Origin: Candidatus Parcubacteria bacterium | GTDB taxonomy: Bacteria > Patescibacteriota > Saccharimonadia > Saccharimonadales > Saccharimonadaceae | Direction: 5' to 3' | DNA length: 47,542 bases | Assembly: GCA_023391075.1 (NCBI GenBank) | Contig: JAEWBQ010000005.1 | Span: forward strand, 1-47,542 | In this document: in pieces, positions 1 through 8,567 of the stretch | How positions within the stretch are numbered: position 1 is the stretch's first letter | Layout: each line of letters starts with the position of its first letter | The notes under the pieces: generated by a model | What the model was told of the DNA's origin: nothing | Seen by the model: the letters and a program-made list of their open reading frames with translations, nothing else | The model's database searches: none | Translations under genes and position numbers: made by a program

Positions 1-2185
1 TCTGATAGCTGACGTTGGCATCGGCGGCGTCAGTACGGGCGGTGAGCGAGGTCGCTCCGGCGACGAACGACTTGAAGGTCGACGGTAGCTGATACGTGAC
101 GTAGATGCTGCGCGCCTGAGTAGTTGCCTGGGATGAAGTCCACTTGTAGAAGTTGTAGGTTTCGTTAGTGCCACAGATGGTTGGCTGACTGTTGGTGCCG
201 TCATTGACATGCAGGGTGTCGGAGCAGAAGTCGGATGACATGGTGCCGTTGCCGGTGCCGTTGGTGACTGAGTTGGCATACTCAGGACTCAGGGTCATAA
301 AGGTATCCGGACTGGCGTCACATGAGCCCCAGCCCGAGGCCTCGTAGCACTGCAATTTACCGAGCGTTGTGTCGTAGTACATGCTGCCGAGCATGGCGTC
401 ATGGTCAGTGACAGTTGGTGCTGACGAGGCACGGTCAAGTGTCAGGAGGACCGGCTGGCCACTGCCAATACCGCTTCCGATCTTGACGTTGCTGCCGTTA
501 AAGGTTGCCTGTGTCACGCCGCCGCCTTGAATCGTCACACTGCTGCCGTTGCTGGCGGTCAGGTTGATCGACTGCCCCTGCAGGGTGAGCGAGTTATTAA
601 CCGGGCCGACTGTCATGGCGCCAGTAGAGCCGAGGCTGAAATCATTGCTGGAGGTGACTTGATCAACAGTTGTCGATGCCTGGAAGCTGACATCAATCCA
701 GTAGTTAGTGCCATTAAAGGTTCCAGTCGGGAAGTTCGCGCCGGCGTTGCTGAGGAAGCTGCCGTTGGGAGCGGTTGCGCTATCAGGCGCATGAAGCGGC
801 GTGGCATCATGAGCGGTATCGAAGTAGTGAGAGGTCGCGTAGTAGGTCCCGTTGGCAGTGTAGTGAGTCACCATGTAATAGGTGTCAGCGGAAATGGCGA
901 TCGGTGTCACAAAGTTGGCGGTCTTCCAGCCAGTCGACTGGTCACTGGCGAACGTCACGGCGCCCAGTTCAGTGCCGCCGCTGCTGAGCGAACAGCTCGG
1001 GTCGTTACAGGCCCAGAGCTTGCCGACGTCGGAGCCGGTATTGCCGCCCATGGGGTTGTAGAATCGAATGCCGCTAATGGAGCCGGCGACATCACTCTTA
1101 AAGATCATGCCGAGCTGTTGTGGCGTCACATCGTTATAGGAAGTGGCAGCGACCGTGCCGTTGTTCCAGAGGCTCTTGGTCTGCCCGCTGCCACTCAGGC
1201 TCGACGAAGTGAGCTTCAGGGTACCTACAGACACGATGTTATTAACCGTGTCGACGTTGAAGACGGATGAGCCGGTCATGCTCTGGACCTGGAACGCACC
1301 GGTAGAATCTGACTTGGCGATGATATTGCCGCTTGGCCCGATGCCGTCGCCGGCGCCGCCCTTAAGTACCAGGTCGCCACCACTGCCGCCGCTGCCGGTT
1401 GCCGCGTCACCAGAGGCGAGGGTAAGTGAATTACCGCTGCCAGCGGTGGACTGCGCGAGAGAGATAGACTGGTTGCCGAGCGATCCGAGCGTGATAGAGC
1501 CGAGCGAGTTGAGAGTGAAGGCATCGACGCCATTGGCCTGTAGCTGAATCAAATTGCCCGAGCCGGTCTTGTTGATGGCGATGCTGCTCGAAGAGCCGGC
1601 GTCGGTTTGCATGCCTTGGCCGAGCTGGACGAGGTTGTCGGCAGTCTTGCCACCTACGGCGCCGGCGTTGAGCGAGTACGGTGTCGCGGTAATTTGTTTC
1701 ATCGGCAGCATTTCGCCGTCGCCCAGACATGAGCCGCTCCCGAACGCGGTACAATCGGCGGCGCTGCCGGCTACGTTCATCGAGAGCCAGAGCGTGCCTT
1801 GGTTCCAGTCGACGCTCGAGCCGAATGGGGTGTTGCTGCCGAGGTTGACGGAGAATAGACCGTTGCGCACTTCAACACCGGCGGTGCCGTTATTGTTGAC
1901 GTAGCTTTCGGTCCATTTCAGCGAACCGTCAGGGTTATTGGCTGCGCTGCCGCTGCCACCCTGGTAAATCTTGAACTGCATATTGTAGTGACCATCAGGA
2001 ACCACGGCGCCCGCAGAAGACTGAAGGCGGCCCTGGAAACTGATCGTCTGATTCCCACTTACGGCATTGGCGGCATGCGCGAAAAATACTGTAGTAATTA
2101 ATACAGCACATGCGACAATATAGCCTAGCTTGAGTAGTCTATGACGTCGATTAAAAACGGTGGGGAGGTGACACCACGCTATCAT
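1..2185 (-). CDS. Large secreted DUF4082-domain surface protein, C-terminus cut off by window edge
   Basis: Reading the minus strand from an ATG at 2185 gives an uninterrupted frame of 728 codons that runs off the left edge. Residues about 19-36 are hydrophobic and end in an ANA-type signal peptidase site, so the protein is exported. The middle is rich in Ser, Gly, Thr and Asn. Residues about 355-498 match the DUF4082 pattern: 'SGIRFYN', 'GKLWACND', 'GWKTANF' and 'YYMVTHYTANGTYY'. DUF4082 is a carbohydrate-binding-like beta-sandwich found in secreted proteins. The part after it (TYYDTTLGKLQCYEASGW) resembles the trimer-forming tail-fibre-like repeats common in CPR surface proteins. No clear Shine-Dalgarno precedes the ATG, so the exact start is uncertain. 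It is transcribed divergently from the ATPase operon. Likely role: adhesin or cell-surface fibre (inference). Confidence 0.8.
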   Translation of the reverse strand, partial: MIAWCHLPTVFNRRHRLLKLGYIVACAVLITTVFFAHAANAVSGNQTISFQGRLQSSAGAVVPDGHYNMQFKIYQGGSGSAANNPDGSLKWTESYVNNNGTAGVEVRNGLFSVNLGSNTPFGSSVDWNQGTLWLSMNVAGSAADCTAFGSGSCLGDGEMLPMKQITATPYSLNAGAVGGKTADNLVQLGQGMQTDAGSSSSIAINKTGSGNLIQLQANGVDAFTLNSLGSITLGSLGNQSISLAQSTAGSGNSLTLASGDAATGSGGSGGDLVLKGGAGDGIGPSGNIIAKSDSTGAFQVQSMTGSSVFNVDTVNNIVSVGTLKLTSSSLSGSGQTKSLWNNGTVAATSYNDVTPQQLGMIFKSDVAGSISGIRFYNPMGGNTGSDVGKLWACNDPSCSLSSGGTELGAVTFASDQSTGWKTANFVTPIAISADTYYMVTHYTANGTYYATSHYFDTAHDATPLHAPDSATAPNGSFLSNAGANFPTGTFNGTNYWIDVSFQASTTVDQVTSSNDFSLGSTGAMTVGPVNNSLTLQGQSINLTASNGSSVTIQGGGVTQATFNGSNVKIGSGIGSGQPVLLTLDRASSAPTVTDHDAMLGSMYYDTTLGKLQCYEASGWGSCDASPDTFMTLSPEYANSVTNGTGNGTMSSDFCSDTLHVNDGTNSQPTICGTNETYNFYKWTSSQATTQARSIYVTYQLPSTFKSFVAGATSLTARTDAADANVSYQ

Positions 2186-2265
2186 TCAAATGTTTTTACA
2201 GTAGTAAACTGCCAATATTTGTTTATTTCACTATGACGCGTGGTGGGTCATCAAAGCTTGTGGTT

Positions 2266-2274
2266 ATTCTAGCA
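2266..2274 (-). promoter_or_regulatory. Extended -10 promoter element for the DUF4082 gene
   Basis: On the minus strand the sequence reads TGC-TAGAAT, an extended -10 hexamer. It lies about 80 bases upstream of the ATG at 2185, giving a leader of roughly 75 bases. No convincing -35 was identified. Confidence 0.45.
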
Positions 2275-2361
2275 TAGACGGGTTGAATACAATAGCGTTT
2301 TGACGTCAGGCAGCGCCGTGATGGCCGGGGCGCATTTCGCTTATGGACACAGGGTTGGCCG

Positions 2362-2370
2362 TGGTATAAT
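2362..2370 (+). promoter_or_regulatory. Extended -10 promoter for the ATPase operon
   Basis: TGG-TATAAT is a perfect consensus -10 with the TGn extension. Transcription would start near 2377, about 40 bases before the GTG at 2417. This argues that the ATGs at 2369 and 2372 and upstream in-frame codons are not the start. A second -10-like TACAAT lies at 2288-2293. Confidence 0.6.
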
Positions 2371-2416
2371 GATGCCAACGCGTCCACCGCGGTGGCGTAG
2401 GGAGTTGAGACAAACA

Positions 2417-3262
2417 GTGAGAATTACACGGGGTATTGTTGGTGCGATCGGCGTAGTCATGCTGGCTGCGCTGCTTGTCGTGCCTGCACATGCCGACAGC
2501 GCGACCTATGGCGGCGGCAGTACCCAGCAATACACCGCCGACGGTTCGCTCAACACTGGTACGATCGTGCAACTGACAAGCAAAAATGCTAATCACGTCA
2601 CAGTCGCCACTCAGGCGCAGCTACAGAACATGTTTGGCGTGACGATCGATCAGAACCAGCTGCCGATTACCATGTCGAACGGCACGACGGATAATCAGGT
2701 GTATGTAGCAACGTCCGGTACTTATAACGTTCTCGTCAGTACGCAGGGCGGCTCGATCGCATCGGGGGACTATGTGACGCTGTCGTCGATCAATGGCATC
2801 GCCATGAAAGCCGGCACCGAAGAAAAAACCGTGTTCGGTCGGGCGAACGGCTCGTTCGATGGCAAAGGGGCGACGCTCGGATCATCGGTCCTCAAGGATT
2901 CGACCGGTGCCAGCCAAACCGTCTCGATCGGCATGATACCGGTGACGATCAATATTCAGCGTAACCCGAACATCAAGAGCACCAAGGCGAACCTGCCCGA
3001 GCAACTGCAGCGCATTGGCCAGGCGATCGCTGAAAAAGAAGTCAGTCCCGTTCGGATCTACCTGAGCGCGGCCATTACTGCCGTCAGTGTGATCGCGGCA
3101 ATTGTCATCCTGTATGCTGGCATCCGCAATAGTGTCATTTCTATCGGGCGCAACCCGATGTCGAAGAAGTCGATTTTCCGCGCGCTGGTCGAAATCGTGC
3201 TGACTGCCGTCGTGATTTTAATTATTGGCCTATTTGCGGTATATTTACTACTAAAGCTATAA
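2417..3262 (+). CDS. Secreted/membrane protein with C-terminal subunit-c-like hairpin, first gene of ATPase operon
   Basis: A GTG at 2417 gives 281 residues. This start is preferred because it follows the operon promoter and begins a clean signal peptide ending AHA-DS near residue 26; longer in-frame starts add a charged, non-conserved segment. Residues about 30-200 form an extracytoplasmic, beta-rich domain with no recognised family. The C-terminus has two membrane helices (about 216-236 and 256-280) joined by a polar loop containing G-RNP at 244-247. In F-type ATP synthase subunit c, the polar loop carries the same R(N/Q)P signature and the second helix ends about 33 residues later; here 34 residues follow the proline. 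The ion-binding Glu/Asp expected about 18 residues after the proline is Val265; the only acidic residue in the helix is Glu259. It is 21 bases from the next gene, so it is probably co-transcribed with the F1 genes. A rotor-like or anchor role is inference. Confidence 0.7.
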   Translation: MRITRGIVGAIGVVMLAALLVVPAHADSATYGGGSTQQYTADGSLNTGTIVQLTSKNANHVTVATQAQLQNMFGVTIDQNQLPITMSNGTTDNQVYVATSGTYNVLVSTQGGSIASGDYVTLSSINGIAMKAGTEEKTVFGRANGSFDGKGATLGSSVLKDSTGASQTVSIGMIPVTINIQRNPNIKSTKANLPEQLQRIGQAIAEKEVSPVRIYLSAAITAVSVIAAIVILYAGIRNSVISIGRNPMSKKSIFRALVEIVLTAVVILIIGLFAVYLLLKL

Positions 3263-3283
3263 GCAGTATAGGGTGGGCGAGAC

Positions 3284-4171
3284 ATGGGATTATTCCAACA
3301 CAAACATGCAGACACGACGCCGGACGACGAAATGCCGGTGGTGTTTGATGATGCCTATCTAAAGGAGCTGCGCGCGCACGGCCGCGAGGTCTTTGAAGCG
3401 GCCATGAGCGAGCATGCCACAGCGGTCAAAGACCAGCTCGAGACGACCATGGGCGAGCTCGCTGCCGAGCTCAAGGAGCGCATGACCAAACAGCTCGACG
3501 CCGCCGCCTCGCACGTCAGTAGCGAGCTGGCCAAGCATCTGCAGGAGCGACTGGGCGAATATGACCGCATGACGCAGGACGCCCAGGATCTCGCAGTCCA
3601 ATCGCTGAACCGTAATGCACAGGCGCTCCATAACAATTACCAGCAACTGACGACCACCCTGCAGCAAACGATTGCCACGCAGGAAGCGATGATGATCGGC
3701 GTGTTTGAAGAGCATAAGGCTCAGATGAAGGCGACGCAAGAGGCGCAGGACACGATGCTACAGTCGCTGAGCGACAGTGCGCAGTCAGCTCATACCAAGA
3801 CCGATGAACTGACGTCGAAACTTGAGCAGACCATTAGCGATCAGTCGAGCAAGCTGCATGAAATTTATGACGAAAACATGGCACGAGTCACCGAGACCAA
3901 AGATGCACAGGCAACCGCGCTGAATTCACTGACAGAAAGCCTCAAGGTGCTCGAAGAACAACAGCAAAAGATCACCGATATGCTGCAAAACAGCGTCACC
4001 AAACAAGAAACGCTCCTGCTCGAAGCGTTCGAAGGCAATATGGCGCGGATTGTCGAACACTATGTCCGCGAGGCGCTGGGTGACCAATTTGACGTCGCGA
4101 GCCAGCTGCCAGCGATTTTGAAGCAGCTTGAGGCCAACAAGCAAGCGATGAAGGATGACATGCTGCTGTGA
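3284..4171 (+). CDS. Coiled-coil protein with three 54-residue repeats, candidate ATPase stalk
   Basis: 295 residues, almost entirely helical and rich in Gln, Glu, Ala and Lys, with no signal peptide or membrane segment. Heptad-like spacing covers residues about 40-240. Three repeats begin at residues 126 (LQQTIATQ), 180 (LEQTISDQ) and 234 (LQNSVTKQ), spaced exactly 54 residues apart. The C-terminus (about 255-295, 'IVEHYVREALGDQFD') is globular-looking. It overlaps the next gene by four bases (GTGA). In F-type synthases the genes between c and alpha encode the peripheral stalk (b and delta). Position, helicity and the neighbouring delta-like gene suggest a soluble stalk or tether for this F1-like ATPase. 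That function is inferred; no database family is recognised. Confidence 0.75.
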   Translation: MGLFQHKHADTTPDDEMPVVFDDAYLKELRAHGREVFEAAMSEHATAVKDQLETTMGELAAELKERMTKQLDAAASHVSSELAKHLQERLGEYDRMTQDAQDLAVQSLNRNAQALHNNYQQLTTTLQQTIATQEAMMIGVFEEHKAQMKATQEAQDTMLQSLSDSAQSAHTKTDELTSKLEQTISDQSSKLHEIYDENMARVTETKDAQATALNSLTESLKVLEEQQQKITDMLQNSVTKQETLLLEAFEGNMARIVEHYVREALGDQFDVASQLPAILKQLEANKQAMKDDMLL

Positions 4172-4683
4172 GCGAGGCGACGGTGAACTATCAGGAGTTT
4201 AAGCTGCCGATGAGTGTCGTCAGTCATATCGACTTGTCGCGTTTGGTGCGCGATGTCGAGCGGATTGATAACGATCAGACGGCCGCAACGGTGCGCGCCA
4301 AGGCGGGTGCACCAGAAGAGCCCAGCGCGCCGCCATCGGCACCGCTGAGTGACTTTTTGGCAGCCAATCAGCTGACGCTCGACTCAGCTCAGGAGCGCGG
4401 GCAAATCGTCCGGGAGCTGCGGCTTCTAAAGGACAAGGCGCCGGTGCTCCACCTGACGTTCGCCTCGCCTGCCGATCAGGATAGCCTGCGGCAGCTGGCG
4501 CGGTGGGCGCGTGAATCGGTGCATCCGCAGGCGATTCTCGCGGTCGGCCTGCAGCCGGCGCTCATCGCCGGGGTCTATGTGCGCACGTCCAATCACGTGC
4601 ACGATCTCAGTGCCCGAGCTCGGTTGAGTGACAGCCGATCGGTACTCGTTAAAGATCTGGAGGCGCTCCGTGGCAACGAATAA
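4168..4683 (+). CDS. atpH: F1 delta (OSCP)-like subunit
   Basis: 171 residues from a GTG that overlaps the coiled-coil gene's stop. The C-terminal third reads HPQAILAVGLQPALIAGVYV then HVHDLSARARLSD, matching the OSCP/delta pattern in which a strand 'GG(I/V)xIRxGDxxxDxSxxxRL' closes the protein. The N-terminal six-helix bundle of normal delta subunits is not evident; instead there is a proline-rich linker around residues 45-60. Delta joins the top of alpha3beta3 to the peripheral stalk. Its place directly before alpha is the usual operon position. The assignment rests on the C-terminal pattern plus context, so the family is moderately certain and the exact function inferred. Confidence 0.65.
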   Translation: MSEATVNYQEFKLPMSVVSHIDLSRLVRDVERIDNDQTAATVRAKAGAPEEPSAPPSAPLSDFLAANQLTLDSAQERGQIVRELRLLKDKAPVLHLTFASPADQDSLRQLARWARESVHPQAILAVGLQPALIAGVYVRTSNHVHDLSARARLSDSRSVLVKDLEALRGNE

Positions 4684-6232
4684 GCAATTCGAGAATCTGG
4701 TCAGTGCCGGTAATCCGGTAGGCGAAATCGTCGGTATTGATTCGTTCATGGTGAGCGTCCGTGGCCTACAGCCGACCAACGTCCACGCGACGGTTCGATT
4801 CGAAGATGGTACCCGTGGCTATGTCCACGAAATCTTCGAAGACCACGTGGTCGTCATGAAGCTCGATCCGACGCCGCTGCATATCGGCGCGGTCTGCGTC
4901 ATCGAAGCGCGCGACATCATGACGCCAGTGGGCAAGAATTTCATCGGGCGGGTCATTAATGTCTTCGGCGAGCCGATTGATGGCAAGGGAGATATCACGC
5001 CGGATCAGGAGTGGGACGTTTTCCATAGTGCGCCGATGCTCTACGAACGCGAGCTGCTCGATACGCCAGTGGAGACAGGCGTGACGATCCTTGATCTTGA
5101 ATACTCACTCGCGCGCGGGCAGCGTATGGCGATGCTCGGCGACAGCAAGGTGGGCAAGACAGCGCTAGCCGCCCAGGTTGCCATCAACCAAAAGAATACC
5201 GACATCACGGTTATCTACGTACTCATCGCCAAGCGTCAACGCGACGTGGCGGAACTTGTCAGTAACCTCGAGAAAAACGGTGCTATGAAAAAGGCCATCG
5301 TCGTCGTGACGAACTCATTCGAATCGCTGATTCTGACCTACCTGGTGCCATATGTCGGCGCGGCCCACGGCGAATACTTCTGGCACAAACTCGGCATGGA
5401 TACGCTCATGATCTACGACGACCTAACGGCTCACGCCCAAGCCTACCGTGAAATCTCGCTGATTGCCGGCGTGAGCCCGGGTCGCGACTCGTATCCAGGT
5501 GACATGTTCTACACACACTCCAGTCTGCTGGAGCGCGGCGGCAAGACGGAGTCGAATCATGCCAGCCAGACGCTGATCCCGATCGTTTACGCACCGGGCG
5601 GTGATATTACTGCCTACCTGCCGACTAACATCATGTCGATTACCGATGGTCAGTGGATTTTGGACGGCCAGATTTTCAAAGATACGATGCGGCCGGCAGT
5701 CAGCACGGCTCTGTCGGTGACGCGTGTCGGTGGTGTCGGGCAAAACAAGCGCCAAAAGGCTCTGGCCGATCAGCTGAACCGCACGCTGTCGGGGTACCGG
5801 ACGGCCGAAGAATACGCCCACTTCGGTACCGAACTCAGTCCGCAGGCTCAGGCTGATTATGACAAGGGTAAAGTGCTGTTCAAGCTGATGAACCAAGGGA
5901 TCGGTGAGATTTACAGTTTTGCTGAGCAGCAGTTCCTGATGAGCATCGTGTTAAACAGTACGCCCGAAGAAATCATTAACGTCGAACTGTTGAAGGCCAA
6001 AGTTCACGACTACGCTGTGAAGCTCAAAGAAGACGACGACCTCAAGGGTAATTACGATGAGCTCGAGGCGGCGCTCAAGGCCGAGGTGACGACCATCAAC
6101 GAAGTCAAAAAGGCGGCAATCGAAAAGGCTGCCAAGATCGAAGCTGAAAAGAAACGCCAAGCCGAAGAAGCTGCCCAGGCGGCTGCAGCGGCCGCCGCGC
6201 CAGCCGAGCCGGCCGTGGAGCAAAAGTCGTGA
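4670..6232 (+). CDS. atpA: Divergent F1 ATPase subunit alpha
   Basis: 520 residues from GTG 4670, chosen because GGAGG at 4659-4663 sits six bases upstream; it overlaps the delta-like gene by 14 bases. Features in order: beta-barrel domain (about 15-90), nucleotide-binding domain with P-loop GDSKVGKT at 157-164 (canonical GDRQTGKT), Walker B region LMIYDD near 246-251, the SPGRDSYPGDMFY-THSSLLERG segment at 269-290 (canonical [21 protein letters not shown]), and the interface arginine in SVTRVGG (Arg352). The N-terminal helix that normally binds delta is absent: the protein begins almost at the barrel. The C-terminus carries an Ala/Glu/Lys-rich tail of about 45 residues not seen in ordinary alpha subunits. 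It is clearly an alpha homologue but unusually diverged. Confidence 0.92.
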   Translation: MATNKQFENLVSAGNPVGEIVGIDSFMVSVRGLQPTNVHATVRFEDGTRGYVHEIFEDHVVVMKLDPTPLHIGAVCVIEARDIMTPVGKNFIGRVINVFGEPIDGKGDITPDQEWDVFHSAPMLYERELLDTPVETGVTILDLEYSLARGQRMAMLGDSKVGKTALAAQVAINQKNTDITVIYVLIAKRQRDVAELVSNLEKNGAMKKAIVVVTNSFESLILTYLVPYVGAAHGEYFWHKLGMDTLMIYDDLTAHAQAYREISLIAGVSPGRDSYPGDMFYTHSSLLERGGKTESNHASQTLIPIVYAPGGDITAYLPTNIMSITDGQWILDGQIFKDTMRPAVSTALSVTRVGGVGQNKRQKALADQLNRTLSGYRTAEEYAHFGTELSPQAQADYDKGKVLFKLMNQGIGEIYSFAEQQFLMSIVLNSTPEEIINVELLKAKVHDYAVKLKEDDDLKGNYDELEAALKAEVTTINEVKKAAIEKAAKIEAEKKRQAEEAAQAAAAAAAPAEPAVEQKS

Positions 6233-7095
6233 GGCGTCCTCTCGAAATCAAAGCCGAAGAAGCCTCGGTCCGTTCAGTCGTGAGCCTGACGTCGGCCCTG
6301 GAGAGTCTGAGCAGTATGCAGATCGCCAAGACCAAGAACAAGGTCCTGATCAGCAACCAGTTCTTTGACGAGGTGTGGAATATCTACAAACAGATCCGCG
6401 TTGACGTCATGTTCAATTACGGCCGAGTCCCGGGCGAAACGCCGATCGACAAGGAGTTACTGATTCTCATTACGGCCAAAGGTGGCCTGAGCGGCGACAT
6501 CGACCAGCGCCTGATCCGTAAATTCATCGAGCGTTACGACGAGGCAAAAAATGACGTCCTGGTCATCGGCCACCACGGTGCGCTCAAGCTCAAGCAGTCG
6601 CACGTCGATTACACCTACTACTTCGACCTGCCCGAACACGATTACATTAACGTCGATCCGCTGATGGACATTATCCGTAAGTACGCCAAGAGCCGGATCT
6701 TTTATCAGGATTACGTCTCGCTGTCGCAGCAAGAAATCAAGGACGTCGATCTGAGCGAAGTGGTCTCGAGCAAAGGCCGGGTGGCTGACATGGCGACCGT
6801 CGCCAAAGAGCTGGTCAGTGAAAAGACCTATATCTTTGAACCAAACCCGTACGCCGTGGCTGCGTATCTAGAGAACTCCATTCTGCGCCTGACAATTTCG
6901 CAGTTCATTTACGACAGCCGCCTGGCGCAGGTGGCGAGCCGCTTCAAGGCGATGTCGGCCGCCAAAGAACGGTCCATCGCTAATGCGACCGAACTGCACA
7001 CCGAATTCAACCGCGCCAAACGCAGCCAGGTCGACACCCGCCTGAAAGAATCGCTGGCCGGTCTCAAGAAAATACGTGCCGGAGGAGCCGAATAA
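6229..7095 (+). CDS. atpG: F1 ATPase subunit gamma (central shaft), divergent
   Basis: 288 residues starting at a GTG that overlaps the alpha stop (GTGA). N- and C-terminal helices (about 5-60 and 215-288) would form the coiled-coil shaft. The central Rossmann-like domain shows 'LLILITAKGGLSGDI' at about 77-91, corresponding to the 'ITSDRGLCGGLN' signature of gamma. The N-terminal motif normally reading 'ITKAMEMVAASK' is altered to 'LTSALESLSSMQIAKTK'. Near the C-terminus, 'SRFKAMSAAKERSIANATEL' parallels 'ARMVAMDNATDNA'. It is translationally coupled to alpha and beta. The overall fold assignment is firm; sequence divergence matches that of alpha and beta, suggesting the whole complex has evolved together. 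Confidence 0.9.
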   Translation: MRRPLEIKAEEASVRSVVSLTSALESLSSMQIAKTKNKVLISNQFFDEVWNIYKQIRVDVMFNYGRVPGETPIDKELLILITAKGGLSGDIDQRLIRKFIERYDEAKNDVLVIGHHGALKLKQSHVDYTYYFDLPEHDYINVDPLMDIIRKYAKSRIFYQDYVSLSQQEIKDVDLSEVVSSKGRVADMATVAKELVSEKTYIFEPNPYAVAAYLENSILRLTISQFIYDSRLAQVASRFKAMSAAKERSIANATELHTEFNRAKRSQVDTRLKESLAGLKKIRAGGAE

Positions 7096-8567
7096 TGGAA
7101 GAACAGACACAAATGACCTACAAGCAAGGCGTCATCCGGACGCTCAAAGGCCTGGTGATCAAGGTGCAGTTCGATGAGGATATGCCCGATCTTAACGAAA
7201 TGTTGTATGTCGACAACGAAAAGAAATCACCGCTGCTCGTCAGCAGCTTGGCGCATGGCGACATGGCAATCTGTCTGAATATCGGTGGCGATTATGGTAT
7301 CCAAAAGGGCGACAAGGTAACGCGCAGCGGCCGCAGTCTCGAGATTCCCGTCGGTGATGCTATGATCGGCCGCGTCTGGGATGCCATGGCCCGCCCAATC
7401 GACGGTAAGCCGCAACTCGACGACGAAACGCTCGCCAAAATGCCGAAACGACCGATTTTTGCGCCGGCCTTTCAGGAGACCAGCCTCGAGATGCGCCCGG
7501 ACGACGTCCTCGAAACCGGTCTCAAGGTGCTCGATTTTTTTACGCCGTTCGTCAAGGGCCGCAAAATCGGCATCGTCGGTGGTGCCGGTGTGGGAAAGAC
7601 GGTCCTTACCATGGAAATCATCAACAACGTTGCCGAAGGCTCCGGCGCGATCAGTATGTTTGCCGGTATCGGCGAGCGTATTCGCGAGGGCCACGAGCTC
7701 TACAAGACGCTCGACGACAACGACCTTTTGAAAACGACGGCCATGTTCTTTGGCCAGATGAACGAGAATCCCGTGCAGCGCTCGCTGATCGGCCTGGCCG
7801 CCATTACCCTGGCCGAATACTTCCGCGACGACCAGAAAAAAGACGTGCTGCTCTTTGCCGACAATATGTACCGTTACATCCAGGCCAAAAACGAAGTCTC
7901 AACCATCATTGACCAAACGCCGGCCGAAGGTGGCTACCAGCCGACCGTCTTCTCTGACGTCAAAACCTTCCAGGACCGGTTGGCGACGAATGCCAACGGC
8001 TCGATCACAGCGCTCCAGACGATCTACGTGCCGGCCGACGACCTGAGTGACCCGGCCGTCCAGATGATTCAGCACGAGCTTGACTCAACCATTGTTCTGA
8101 GCCGTGCCGTGGCCGCCCAGGGTATCCGTCCGGCAGTCGACATTCTTGCCTCCAAATCCAGTCTGCTCACACCAGAAATCGTCGGCGAACGGCACTACGA
8201 CTTGGCGACCCGTTCCATTGCTATCCTGCAGAAGTACGAATCCCTCAAGGGTATTATTGCCATCATTGGTGAATCCGAGCTGTCGGCCGAAGACCGCGAC
8301 GATTACAACAAAGCCAAAGAGCTGATCGAATTCTTCAAACAGCGCTTCAACGTGATGGAAAAGGTGACCGGGGTGCCGGGCGAGCACATGACCCGCGAAC
8401 AAACCCTCGACGGCGTCGAGGCGATCATCGGCAAGACCGAGGTGGAAGAGGCGACTCAGCCGGCCGCTGTAACGGATACGAAACCAACCGATGACCCGGC
8501 GGTCGAACCCAAATCGACTGACGATGCTACTCAGAACACCCCTGAACCAGCGTTGAAGGAGAAGTAA
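7095..8567 (+). CDS. atpD: F1 ATPase subunit beta (catalytic), divergent
   Basis: 490 residues; its ATG overlaps the gamma stop (TAATG). Catalytic machinery is retained: P-loop GGAGVGKT 162-169, GIGER 191-195 with the catalytic Glu194, GQMNENP near 220-226, and LLFADN with Asp256. The adenine-pocket tyrosine of 'GIYPAVD' is replaced by arginine (GIRPAVD, Arg345), and DELSEED reads ESELSAED at 393-400. A Thr/Pro/Asp/Glu-rich tail of about 50 residues follows the normal end. Beta hydrolyses or makes ATP at the alpha-beta interfaces. The intact active site implies a working ATPase; the pocket change may alter nucleotide affinity or base preference (inference). Confidence 0.93.
   Translation: MEEQTQMTYKQGVIRTLKGLVIKVQFDEDMPDLNEMLYVDNEKKSPLLVSSLAHGDMAICLNIGGDYGIQKGDKVTRSGRSLEIPVGDAMIGRVWDAMARPIDGKPQLDDETLAKMPKRPIFAPAFQETSLEMRPDDVLETGLKVLDFFTPFVKGRKIGIVGGAGVGKTVLTMEIINNVAEGSGAISMFAGIGERIREGHELYKTLDDNDLLKTTAMFFGQMNENPVQRSLIGLAAITLAEYFRDDQKKDVLLFADNMYRYIQAKNEVSTIIDQTPAEGGYQPTVFSDVKTFQDRLATNANGSITALQTIYVPADDLSDPAVQMIQHELDSTIVLSRAVAAQGIRPAVDILASKSSLLTPEIVGERHYDLATRSIAILQKYESLKGIIAIIGESELSAEDRDDYNKAKELIEFFKQRFNVMEKVTGVPGEHMTREQTLDGVEAIIGKTEVEEATQPAAVTDTKPTDDPAVEPKSTDDATQNTPEPALKEK

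Noticed and set aside
527..1270. Plus-strand open frame of 247 codons
   Set aside because: It lies antisense to the DUF4082 gene, has no ribosome site, and encodes an Arg/Val/Ala-rich sequence without recognisable features. It is a shadow of the minus-strand frame.
2300..2416. In-frame N-terminal extension of the 2417 gene from a TTG six bases after TACAAT
   Set aside because: The spacing resembles leaderless starts elsewhere, but the consensus TGG-TATAAT at 2362 and the clean signal peptide from GTG 2417 fit better.
4168..4683. Delta-like gene as an unrelated hypothetical protein
   Set aside because: The N-terminal half is not recognisable, but the C-terminal OSCP pattern and the position directly before alpha favour the delta assignment.
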